A stretch of DNA of 26,085 nt, taken from NCBI GenBank assembly GCA_016302725.1, contig JAEDNB010000006.1, forward strand, positions 1 through 26,085. Direction: 5' to 3'. The notes under the pieces were generated by a model. The model made no database searches, was not told the origin of the DNA, and saw only the letters and a list, made by a program, of their open reading frames with translations. Below are positions 8,104-15,168 of the stretch, one piece after another (within the stretch, counting starts at the first letter, position 1; each line of letters starts with the position of its first letter). The DNA is from Lentisphaeria bacterium (GTDB lineage: Bacteria > Verrucomicrobiota > Lentisphaeria > Oligosphaerales > Oligosphaeraceae). A program made the translations under genes and the position numbers.

Positions 8104-8698
8104 GGAATACAGAAAAAGGCGGAGGCTCACTGCCAATCCATCCCCCCGAAAGAGGGGCAAGGACGGCAACTCCCGGATGTCCTAAATGAAAAAAGGGGCT
8201 TCTTGCACAAATGCAACCCGCCTCCCCAAAATGAAGAACCCCCACCCCGGCTCTTACCCATGGGAAACGGCATCGCCCCCAAAGGGCGCCTCACCCAGCG
8301 CCACCCGGCAAATAAACCGGGAAAGACAACGGGGCGGCAAGGAGAAACGGGGAAAGGGAGGGGAAAACGGAACGAAAACAGCCTGCGAAAGGAAAAGGGG
8401 GAGGCACCCCCGTGCGGAAATCCACACCCAACGCAACCCCGGGGCGGAAGGGGCGACCCCGGTTCCGCCGGGCGGGGAGGAAGGTAAGCCCTTTTCCGGA
8501 ATTGGCAAATCCCTCCCCCCCCAATTTTTCCCTTTTTTCCTCCCCGATTCCTCCGTAAGTACTTGATGCCCCTTCTTGAAAAAATTTTTTTCTACAATGG
8601 GCGGGGGGAGTGGCCGGCCATGGCCGCCGCCCCCGGGCCGGAGCCCCGCCCCCCCGTCTCCAGCCCTTCCTCCATAACCCCCCGGGACATCAGCGGGA
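8104..8698. other. non-coding region upstream of dnaA
   Basis: I see no convincing gene in this stretch; open frames here lack any recognisable domain and run through low-complexity sequence. A purine-rich tract on the plus strand covers about 8317-8406. One distant DnaA-box-like 9-mer AAATCCACA lies at 8418-8426. On the minus strand TTGTGC (plus 8203-8208) upstream of an AT-rich stretch (8183-8195) could be a weak dnaA promoter. Short A/T runs at 8521-8596 lead into the box cluster. Confidence 0.5.
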
Positions 8699-8778
8699 TG
8701 TGGAATTTTCTACAAGGTATCTACAGGTTGTCTACACCCCGCCCCGCAACATACTGAAAGATATTTGCCTTATCTATG
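8588..8778. other. DnaA-box-like cluster; candidate oriC or dnaA control region
   Basis: Four plus-strand 9-mers share the core TCTACA: TTTTCTACA (8588-8596), TTTTCTACA (8706-8714), GTATCTACA (8717-8725) and TTGTCTACA (8728-8736). The last three start exactly 11 bp apart, one helical turn. A minus-strand AATTCCACA (8699-8707) overlaps the first of that trio. They differ from the classical TTATCCACA mainly by T for C at position six. TTATCTATG (8770-8778) is a further partial match within an AT-richer patch (about 8748-8795) that could be the unwinding site. Location beside dnaA is typical of origins. Against it, gene orientation and base skew do not switch here. Confidence 0.5.
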
Positions 8779-8829
8779 ACTGACGCTATTTTTCCTTCCG
8801 CCCCCTTCCTTCCCTCTCCTCGGGGTTCC

Positions 8830-8859
8830 TTGGCGAGACGAGGTTCATAACGCTATAGT
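8830..8859 (+). promoter_or_regulatory. candidate promoter for the ADP-ribosylglycohydrolase gene
   Basis: TTGGCG (8830-8835) and TATAGT (8854-8859) are separated by 18 bp; the -10 sits within the dyad CGCTATAGTAGCG. The start codon is 84 bp downstream at 8943. Confidence 0.45.
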
Positions 8860-8942
8860 AGCGAAGTTTGCCACCCCCCTCCCGGCGCAGGGTGTTCCCC
8901 TGCCTGCCGGATGAAAGCCCGCATTGCACCATCACACGCACC

Positions 8943-11012
8943 ATGCAAGAGAACCGCAAGCTTCTAGAACTGTATGCAGGAGTCCTGGGAAAAGTCATTG
9001 GCGTCTATCTGGGGCGTCCCGTGGAGGGCATGGCCAAGGAGGATATCCGGAAGCGCGTCGGCTTCGTGGACCATTATGTGGCCGGGGAAATGAAGGTGCC
9101 CCTGGTGGTGCCCGACGATGACATCTCCGGCACATTCACCTTTGTGCGTGCCCTGGAGGACTCCGGGCTTGGCGTGGAAACCAGCCCCGTCTTCTTTGGC
9201 GAGACCTGGCTCAACTACCTTCTGGAGAACCTCACCGTCCTTTGGTGGGGCGGCATGGGGCGCAGCACCGAGCACACCGCCTACCTGCGCCTGAAGGCGG
9301 GCGTCCACTCCCCGGAATCCGGCTCCATGAAGAGGAACGGGAAATGCGTGTCGGAGCAAATCGGGGGGCAGATTTTCATTGACGGATTTGGCCTGGTCTG
9401 CCCGGGGCGCCCGGGGCTGGCCGCCCGCCTGGCCCGCATGGCCGCAGGAGTCTCCCATGACGGGGAGGCGGTCCACGCCGCCGTGGTGGTGGCCTCCATG
9501 GTGGCCGCCGCCTTCACCATCAAGAAGATGGACCGGCTGCTGGACATCGGGGTTTCCTTCATCCCCCAGGACTGCCTCATCGCCCAGGTCCACCGGGATG
9601 TAAGGCGCTGGTGCCAGGAGGACAAGGACTGGGAGACCACCATGAAGCGAATTGAGGAGAAATATGGATACCAGCACTTTGGCGGCGGCGTCCACGTCAT
9701 CCCCAACCACGCCCTCATGGTGATGGCCTGGTGCTACGGGAAGGAGAGTTTCCGCAAGGCCCTGGCCATCGCCGTCTCCGCCGGATGGGACACGGACTGC
9801 AATGGAGGCAACGTAGGCACGGTCATGGGGGTCATGCTGGGGCTGGACCGGATTTGCGAGGAGTATGATTTCCGCACCCCCTTCGCCGACCAGGTCTACC
9901 TGCCCACCTCCGAGGGGACCTACGCCAACACAGACTGCTGGAAAATCGCCCAGCACCTGGGGCGGATCATGGACCTGCTGGAAGACCGCAAGCCCGCCTT
10001 CCCCCAGGCCTGGCTGGATTTCGGCGCCCCGGGCGCCCTCCACGGCTTCCGCGTCGCCCCCGCCCAGAAGGGAGGCCTCTCCCTCGCCAATCCCCAGGGA
10101 AAGGGCCTGGCCATCCACGCCACCGCCTCCAAGGGCGGGGCAAAGGCCGACCTGGTCACCGACCTTACCGCCCCCGCCCACCACGAACTGATTCCCGGCT
10201 CCTACCTGACCATGTCCACCTCCCCCCTCTATCCCGGAATGGAGGTGAAGGCCCTCTTCCACAAGGAGACCCCCTGCGTCATCACCCCCTATCTCACCAT
10301 CCTGGACGAAGAGGGGAAGCCCCGCCGGGTCGACTGCGCCCCCCAGAAGGAGGCGGAGCTGGTGGCCTTCGTCATCCCCCCCATGGAGCACATGCTGTGC
10401 ATCCGGCAACTGGGCTTCCGGCTGGATTTCGGCGGCAGCCAGGAGGGGCATGCCACCCTCCGCTCCGTGGAGGCCTCGGGGGAATTCCGCCATGCCTTCC
10501 CCTGCCTTCCCCCCCAGGCCGCCTCCTACCCAGGATGGATTGTCAACGCCGACATGGTCTTCGGCTCCTTCTCCGACGATCCCGCCCCCCTCTGCCACCT
10601 CTGCAGCAACGGGGAGCGGCGCTTCGCCGTCACCGGCGGGCTCTGGTGGAGACGCCAGTCCATCCAGGCCGTCGTCCGCCTCCACGGCGCGGAAGTGGCG
10701 GGGGTGGTGGCCTGCCACCAGGGCACCCGGAAATACCTCTCCCTGACCATCCGCCACGGCAAGCTGGTGCTTGCCCAGGAGTTCTACGGGGAGACCATCC
10801 TGGGGCAGCTTCCCGTGGAGTGGGGTTCCGAGGAGGCCCATGAACTGCGCCTGGAATGCGACGGCCCCCAGGCCATCGCCTACCTGGACGGCAAGGAGGT
10901 CCTCCGCTCCTCCGCCGTCGTCCTGGAGGCCGGCGGCGCCGGATACCTGGTCCAGACGGGCAATGCCGGCTTTGGAGAGACCACCCTCGCCGGCTACGCC
11001 AGGCTCTTCTAA
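8943..11012 (+). CDS. ADP-ribosylglycohydrolase-family protein with C-terminal extension
   Basis: A 689-residue protein. The N-terminal ~345 residues match the all-helical ADP-ribosylglycohydrolase (DraG/ARH) fold, which cleaves ADP-ribose from proteins or related N-glycosides with metal help. GVLGKVIGVYLGRPVEGM (about 13-30) is the opening helix, PDDDISGTFTFVRALED (about 56-72) the acidic metal-binding motif, and SAGWDTDCNGGNVGTVMGV (about 279-297) the second metal motif. The remaining ~340 residues are beta-rich, ending in a segment (LDGKEVLRSS) reminiscent of LamG/DUF1080-type jelly rolls. The start at 8943 places the helix in the family position; the longer frame would add 25 residues beginning next to the promoter's likely start site. 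There is no Shine-Dalgarno. Members of this size occur near sugar-utilisation genes, so the substrate may be a nucleoside or glycoside rather than ADP-ribosyl-protein. Confidence 0.82.
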   Translation: MQENRKLLELYAGVLGKVIGVYLGRPVEGMAKEDIRKRVGFVDHYVAGEMKVPLVVPDDDISGTFTFVRALEDSGLGVETSPVFFGETWLNYLLENLTVLWWGGMGRSTEHTAYLRLKAGVHSPESGSMKRNGKCVSEQIGGQIFIDGFGLVCPGRPGLAARLARMAAGVSHDGEAVHAAVVVASMVAAAFTIKKMDRLLDIGVSFIPQDCLIAQVHRDVRRWCQEDKDWETTMKRIEEKYGYQHFGGGVHVIPNHALMVMAWCYGKESFRKALAIAVSAGWDTDCNGGNVGTVMGVMLGLDRICEEYDFRTPFADQVYLPTSEGTYANTDCWKIAQHLGRIMDLLEDRKPAFPQAWLDFGAPGALHGFRVAPAQKGGLSLANPQGKGLAIHATASKGGAKADLVTDLTAPAHHELIPGSYLTMSTSPLYPGMEVKALFHKETPCVITPYLTILDEEGKPRRVDCAPQKEAELVAFVIPPMEHMLCIRQLGFRLDFGGSQEGHATLRSVEASGEFRHAFPCLPPQAASYPGWIVNADMVFGSFSDDPAPLCHLCSNGERRFAVTGGLWWRRQSIQAVVRLHGAEVAGVVACHQGTRKYLSLTIRHGKLVLAQEFYGETILGQLPVEWGSEEAHELRLECDGPQAIAYLDGKEVLRSSAVVLEAGGAGYLVQTGNAGFGETTLAGYARLF

Positions 11013-11041
11013 ACAAACACCCCCTGCCCCTGCTGCCTTCC

Positions 11042-12583
11042 ATGCCCCACGCGACCTCCCGGGATTTCCTCAAGCGAGACGACATCCGCGGCCTCTACCC
11101 CTCCCAATTGAACGGCGAAGTCGCCCAAAGGCTGGGCCAGGCGATCTGTGAACTCCTCCAGGGCCGGGGTGTCTCCCGCCCCGTCCTGGTGATTGGCCAC
11201 GACTGCCGCCGCGGCAACCAGGAGATTGTGCAGGGGCTGGCCCTGGGCTTTGCCCGGAAGGGGGGGCTTTGCCGCATGGCCGGCCTGGTCTCCACGGAAC
11301 ACATCTACTATCTCTGCGGGGAGAAGGCCGGCGACTTCACGGCGGGCGCCATGGTCACCGCCTCCCACAACCCCAAGGAATACAACGGCATCAAGTTCAT
11401 CCACTCCGGATGCCTTCCCTTCTCCCCCGAGGACCTGGCCTTCCTGGGAAACCGGGCAGACCAATTGGCCGCCACCCCCGGGGAGGAACTCCTGGACAAG
11501 CAGGAGTACGCGAGGCACCTCTTCTCCCTGGCCGGGCTCCAGGAGCTGCCCGATTCCCCGGAACGCCCCCTGAAACTCCTGGTCCTGGCCGGCAACGGCA
11601 TGGGCCAGGTGGCCTTCGCCCCCCTGGCAAGACTCCTGGAACCCAAGGGAATCCACACCCTCTTCCTGGAAGGCGAGCCCAACGGGGAGTTCCCCCAGGG
11701 AGTCCCCAACCCCCTGCTCCCGGCCTTCATGGAACGCCTGGGAACCCTCGTCCAAAGGGAAAAGGCAGACCTGGGCATCGGCTTTGACGGAGACGCCGAC
11801 CGCGCCGGCTTCGTGGATGAAACGGGAACCCCCATCCTCCCTTCCCAGGTGCTCGCCCTCATCGCCCAGGAAAAACTGGCCCGCCATCCCCATCGGGAAG
11901 GCCTCCGGCCCGCCATCATGAAAAACCTCTGCAGTTCCCAACTGCTGGACGACCTCTTTCCCGCCAACGGCCCCGTGGAACTGGTGGAAACCCCCGTGGG
12001 ACACGGCAGAATCAAGCAACTCCTGCGAAGCGAACCCTTCCGGCACAGGGTGCTCTTCGCAGGAGAACACTCCGGACACTATTTCTACCCCGAGTTCCAC
12101 TCCGTGGACAGCGGCGTCCTCACCTCCCTCTATATGATTGGATTGCTCCGGCGCCGCCAGCTCCAGGGAATCTCCCTCTCCCGGCAACTGGCCCCCTGGA
12201 GGTCACGCTACGCCTGGTCGGGGGAACTCAACTACAGCATGGAAAGCACGGAGGCGACCCGCCAGGCCATCCTGGAAATCGCCCGCTCCTTCCAGGGGAG
12301 GGGAGGGTTCCGCCGGGAGGTGCGCACCGACCCCGCCCTCCATGCCCAGCGGGTCTTTTCCTCCACCGCCCCCTACGCCCCCGAAACCCTGGGCGCCCCC
12401 GACCTGAAATTCCTCTTCCCGGATGGGGAAAAGGGCTGGTGGTTCGTCCTGCGCCCCTCCGGCAACGAACCCAAATTGCGCCTCACGGCGGAGGCCTGGG
12501 GCGAAAACGCCCCGCTCCACTGCCAAAGCCAGGTGGCCCGACTGGAAAAACTCCTCAACGACCTCGGGGCGAGACGGGCCTAG
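11042..12583 (+). CDS. phosphohexomutase (phosphomannomutase/phosphoglucomutase)
   Basis: A 513-residue alpha-D-phosphohexomutase that interconverts sugar 6- and 1-phosphates through a bisphosphate intermediate, feeding nucleotide-sugar synthesis. All four family motifs are in order: the phosphoserine loop TASHNPKEYNG (106-116; S108), the Mg-binding GFDGDADRAGF (247-257; D249, D251, D253), the sugar-specificity loop GEHSGH (341-346), and the phosphate-binding RPSGNEPKLR (471-480). GEHSGH differs by one residue from the GEMSGH common in dual PMM/PGM enzymes, so a phosphomannomutase/phosphoglucomutase activity is likelier than phosphoglucosamine mutase, but specificity cannot be fixed. The ATG at 11042 lies 30 bp after the previous stop, has no Shine-Dalgarno and starts just before the conserved RDDIRGLYP. 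It may be cotranscribed with the upstream gene and with hisI. Confidence 0.88.
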   Translation: MPHATSRDFLKRDDIRGLYPSQLNGEVAQRLGQAICELLQGRGVSRPVLVIGHDCRRGNQEIVQGLALGFARKGGLCRMAGLVSTEHIYYLCGEKAGDFTAGAMVTASHNPKEYNGIKFIHSGCLPFSPEDLAFLGNRADQLAATPGEELLDKQEYARHLFSLAGLQELPDSPERPLKLLVLAGNGMGQVAFAPLARLLEPKGIHTLFLEGEPNGEFPQGVPNPLLPAFMERLGTLVQREKADLGIGFDGDADRAGFVDETGTPILPSQVLALIAQEKLARHPHREGLRPAIMKNLCSSQLLDDLFPANGPVELVETPVGHGRIKQLLRSEPFRHRVLFAGEHSGHYFYPEFHSVDSGVLTSLYMIGLLRRRQLQGISLSRQLAPWRSRYAWSGELNYSMESTEATRQAILEIARSFQGRGGFRREVRTDPALHAQRVFSSTAPYAPETLGAPDLKFLFPDGEKGWWFVLRPSGNEPKLRLTAEAWGENAPLHCQSQVARLEKLLNDLGARRA

Positions 12584-12626
12584 CACGCACAACCCGCCGG
12601 CGCAACCCCACAAGCCCCCCCAAGCC

Positions 12627-13025
12627 ATGCTTCAACTCGATTTCTCCAAAAACCCCGACGGCCTCATCCCCGCCATCGCCCAGGACTGGAAGACCGGCCA
12701 GGTGCTCATGCTGGGCTATTTGAACCAGGAAGCCTGGGAAAAAAGCCTGGAGACCGGCGTGGCCACCTATTGGACACGCTCCCGCAAACGCCTGTGGGTG
12801 AAGGGGGAGACCTCGGGAAACATCCAGAAAATCCACGAAATCCTGGTGGACTGCGACCTGGACACGGTCATCTTCAAAGTGGAGCAGGTGGGGGGCGCCG
12901 CCTGCCACGAAGGATATCCCTCCTGCTTCTTCCGCAAGGTGCAAAGGGACGGCTCCCTCGCCGTCGTCCAGGAAAGGGTCTTCGATCCCGCCCAAGTCTA
13001 TGCCAAAACCGGCGGCAGGAAATGA
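12627..13025 (+). CDS. hisI: phosphoribosyl-AMP cyclohydrolase
   Basis: A 132-residue enzyme of histidine synthesis that opens the purine ring of phosphoribosyl-AMP (third step). The whole conserved core is present: DWKTGQVLMLGYLN (20-33), YWTRSRKRLWVKGETSGN (48-65), and VDCDLDTVIFKVEQ (74-87) with the Mg-binding D75, D77, D79. The zinc ligands C76, C93 and C100 lie in VDCD, AACHEGYPSC. Length is that of the stand-alone cyclohydrolase, without the HisE pyrophosphohydrolase domain that is fused in many bacteria. No other his genes are in the window, so hisE and the rest must be elsewhere. It starts 43 bp after the mutase stop with no Shine-Dalgarno and is probably cotranscribed with it. Confidence 0.93.
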   Translation: MLQLDFSKNPDGLIPAIAQDWKTGQVLMLGYLNQEAWEKSLETGVATYWTRSRKRLWVKGETSGNIQKIHEILVDCDLDTVIFKVEQVGGAACHEGYPSCFFRKVQRDGSLAVVQERVFDPAQVYAKTGGRK

Positions 13026-13026
13026 G

Positions 13027-13047
13027 CCCGCCTTCCAAGGGGGCGGG
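13027..13047. terminator. weak stem-loop between convergent hisI and PH-domain gene
   Basis: CCCGCC (13027-13032) can pair with GGCGGG (13042-13047), directly after the hisI stop. No T-run follows. It is placed where a bidirectional terminator would be expected, 32 bp before the convergent gene's stop. Confidence 0.3.
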
Positions 13048-13079
13048 GGCGCGCAGTGGGCGCCCCTCCCCTTCCCCGC

Positions 13080-13832
13080 CTACAGTTGCTTGCGCTCCCG
13101 GAAGATGGCCTGGAGGCCCTGGGGCTTGTCCACATCCTCCAGGGTGACCTCCATCCCCGAGGTGGCGGCGGTTCCCACCATCACATCCCCATAGCCCAGC
13201 AACTGCTCCCAGAAATTCTGCCGCAGCCAGACGGCCCGGATGTCCCCCATCCCCACCTCCACCTCCTGGCGCACCAGAAATCCCGTCCGCACCAGGAGCC
13301 GGTGGGTGGACAGCACATAGGTGGTGGTCATGATTTTCCCAAAATTCGCCAGGAACCAATAGAGGCACAGGGCCAGCATCGCCAGTACCACATACATCCC
13401 CAGGGAGAGGTGGCGCAAGAAGGGGATGGTCACCCCCACCACCAGCAGGGCCGCCGACATGGGCGCCAAAAGGCGCTTCCAGGAGGGATGGGCGCGGAAA
13501 AGCTCCTCCTCCTCCCCCTCCTCCCCTTGCCCCGGCGACGGGGAGGCCTCCGCCCGGGAGGCCGTGGACGCGGCGGACGGGGAGGCCGTGGACGCGGCGG
13601 ACGTCAGGGCCCCCATCCCCCCCGTGATGATTCCATGGCACCAACGGCAGCGGGTGGCTCCCGCACGCACCCGTTCATGGCAGAAGGGACAGGCACGAAA
13701 CCCCTCCGCCTCGTCCTCGGGAACCGGATCGGCAAAAAAATGGCGCTGGCACTGGGGGCAAAGCAACACCATCCCCGAAAGGGAAGGCGATATTTCCTGG
13801 ACATTCTGGCAAAGGGGGCAGCGGGTTCGCAT
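13080..13832 (-). CDS. zinc-ribbon membrane protein with bacterial PH (DUF304-like) domain
   Basis: A 250-residue protein. The N-terminus holds CPLC (5-8) with CPQC (25-28), a likely zinc ribbon, and CPFC (about 48-51) with CRWC (about 62-65), a second. A Ser/Ala/Thr-rich linker, partly a DNA repeat, and an acidic stretch follow. Two hydrophobic helices occupy about 123-163 (LLAPMSAALLVVGVTI; MYVVLAMLALCLYWFL). The rest (TTTYVLSTHRLLVRTGFLVRQ..., then VGTAATSGMEVTLEDVDKPQ) matches the membrane-anchored bacterial PH domain, with the typical 'translated-in-cytosol, lies on membrane' layout. Its function is unknown; the zinc ribbons suggest protein or nucleic-acid contacts. It has no Shine-Dalgarno. 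A -10-like TATATT lies on the minus strand at 13886-13891 without a clear -35. Confidence 0.8.
   Translation of the reverse strand: MRTRCPLCQNVQEISPSLSGMVLLCPQCQRHFFADPVPEDEAEGFRACPFCHERVRAGATRCRWCHGIITGGMGALTSAASTASPSAASTASRAEASPSPGQGEEGEEEELFRAHPSWKRLLAPMSAALLVVGVTIPFLRHLSLGMYVVLAMLALCLYWFLANFGKIMTTTYVLSTHRLLVRTGFLVRQEVEVGMGDIRAVWLRQNFWEQLLGYGDVMVGTAATSGMEVTLEDVDKPQGLQAIFRERKQL
13556..13603. repeat. 24-bp perfect tandem repeat (two copies) inside the PH-domain gene
   Basis: Positions 13556-13579 and 13580-13603 are identical. In the minus-strand gene they encode two copies of the octapeptide SAASTASP-like linker. Because the unit is a multiple of three, copy-number change would lengthen or shorten the linker without breaking the frame. 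Confidence 0.9.
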
Positions 13833-14074
13833 GGCAGATGGACAATGGAGCTGGGGCTCTTTCCCTGGGTTCGACGGGCTCCCCTAATATAGAGCCTCGC
13901 CCTTCCTCCCCCCCGGGAAGCGGAATGACGGCAAACGGAGGGATGAACCGGCGCCCGGCAAACGCCAAAATCCGGAAATCCAGGGGAAGGGAGAGGCATG
14001 GGATTACGGGATTCAGGCTACATTATCCCCTTGCCGCCCTCCCTGGCGGCATTCCCCTTTCCCCGCCCCCTGCC

Positions 14075-15112
14075 ATGCGCTTCCAGGACATCCATCTCCA
14101 CACCGTAGCGGCCTCCCTCCCTCCCCGGGTTCTGACCAGCCTGCAACTGGAAGAACGCCTCGCCCCACTCTACCAAAGGCTCCACCTGGCCGAGGGAAGG
14201 CTGGAACTGATGACCGGCATCCACGAACGCCGCTTCTGGCACCAGGGAACCCTCCCCAGCGACGCGGCGACCCAGGCGGCACGCGTCGCCCTGGAACAAA
14301 GCGGCATGGACGCCTCCCGGATCCAGGCCCTCCTCTATTGCGGCGTCTCCCGGGACTGCGTGGAACCCGCCACCTCCACCGCCGTGGTCCGAAACCTGGG
14401 CCTGCGGAGGGACACCCTGAACTTCGACCTCTCCAACGCCTGCCTGGGCATGGCCAACGCCATCGCCGTGATGGCCGCCATGCTCGCCTCCGGACAGGTG
14501 GAGTGCGCCATGGCTGTCACCGGGGAAAACGCAGGCCCCCTGGTGGAAAACACCATCCGACGCCTGAACCAGGATGCCTCCCTTACCCGGCAGGCCCTGA
14601 AGGAGGAGTTCGCCAGCCTGACCATCGGCAGCGCCGCCGCCGCCATTATCCTCACCCGCCAGGGCGGACACCCCATCCTGGCCATGGGACAGGCCTCAAA
14701 CTGCCAATGCGACGACCTCTGCAGGGGAGACGCCGCCGGAGGCATGACGGAGGGAAGCGCCCCCGTCATGCACACCGACTCCCAGCGCCTCCTGGAAGAA
14801 GGGGTGACGGTGGCCCAACGGATGTGGCAAGACCTGTGCCGGGAAGCACCCTGGGGCGATGGCGGCCTCCCCGACCTGGTCTGCGGACACCAGGTGAGCA
14901 AAGCCCACCGGGACCTCCTCTTCCAACGCCTCGGCCTGCCCCTGGACCGGGACTTCCCCATCTTCCCCGCCACCGGAAACTGCGGCTCCGCCTCCCTCCC
15001 CCTGGCCCTGGCCATGGCGCAGAAGGCTGGCGCCCTGCGCCCCGGCATGCAGCTCGCCCTCCTGGGCATCGGCAGCGGAATCAACTCCCTGGGCTTCGCC
15101 CTCCAATGGTAA
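14075..15112 (+). CDS. oleA: OleA-type acyl-CoA condensing thiolase
   Basis: A 345-residue thiolase-fold enzyme related to FabH that most resembles OleA, which joins two fatty acyl-CoAs head-to-head to a beta-keto acid, the first step to long-chain olefins or ketones. The match runs the whole length: GIHERRFW and SDAATQAAR near the N-terminus, VSRDCVEPATS, FDLSNACLG, GHQVSKAH, GNCGSASLP, and the terminal ALLGIGSGINS, all recognisable counterparts of the Xanthomonas OleA. Catalytic spacing agrees: E97 and C123 are 26 apart, as E117 and C143 in that enzyme, and H272 and N302 are 30 apart, as H285 and N315 (numbers from memory). The start at 14075 fits the family N-terminus (MxFQ...); there is no Shine-Dalgarno. 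No oleB, oleC or oleD lies nearby; aconitase follows after 56 bp. A generic FabH-like role remains possible. Confidence 0.82.
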   Translation: MRFQDIHLHTVAASLPPRVLTSLQLEERLAPLYQRLHLAEGRLELMTGIHERRFWHQGTLPSDAATQAARVALEQSGMDASRIQALLYCGVSRDCVEPATSTAVVRNLGLRRDTLNFDLSNACLGMANAIAVMAAMLASGQVECAMAVTGENAGPLVENTIRRLNQDASLTRQALKEEFASLTIGSAAAAIILTRQGGHPILAMGQASNCQCDDLCRGDAAGGMTEGSAPVMHTDSQRLLEEGVTVAQRMWQDLCREAPWGDGGLPDLVCGHQVSKAHRDLLFQRLGLPLDRDFPIFPATGNCGSASLPLALAMAQKAGALRPGMQLALLGIGSGINSLGFALQW

Positions 15113-15168
15113 CCCCTCCCCTCTCTTCGCAACCCACTCCCGCCTCCATCGACAAGGAACCCCATCCC

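Noticed and set aside
8331..8400. G-quadruplex in the purine tract upstream of dnaA
   Set aside because: G runs are uneven (some only three) and separated by long loops; not convincing by eye.
8086..8487. 133-codon plus-strand frame upstream of dnaA
   Set aside because: Composition is low-complexity Pro/Gly/Arg/Lys, it starts inside dnaA, and it has no ribosome site or homology that I recognise.
8964..10841. 625-codon minus-strand frame over the ADP-ribosylglycohydrolase gene
   Set aside because: Antisense shadow: Gly/His/Val-rich with no motifs, while the plus strand shows ordered family motifs.
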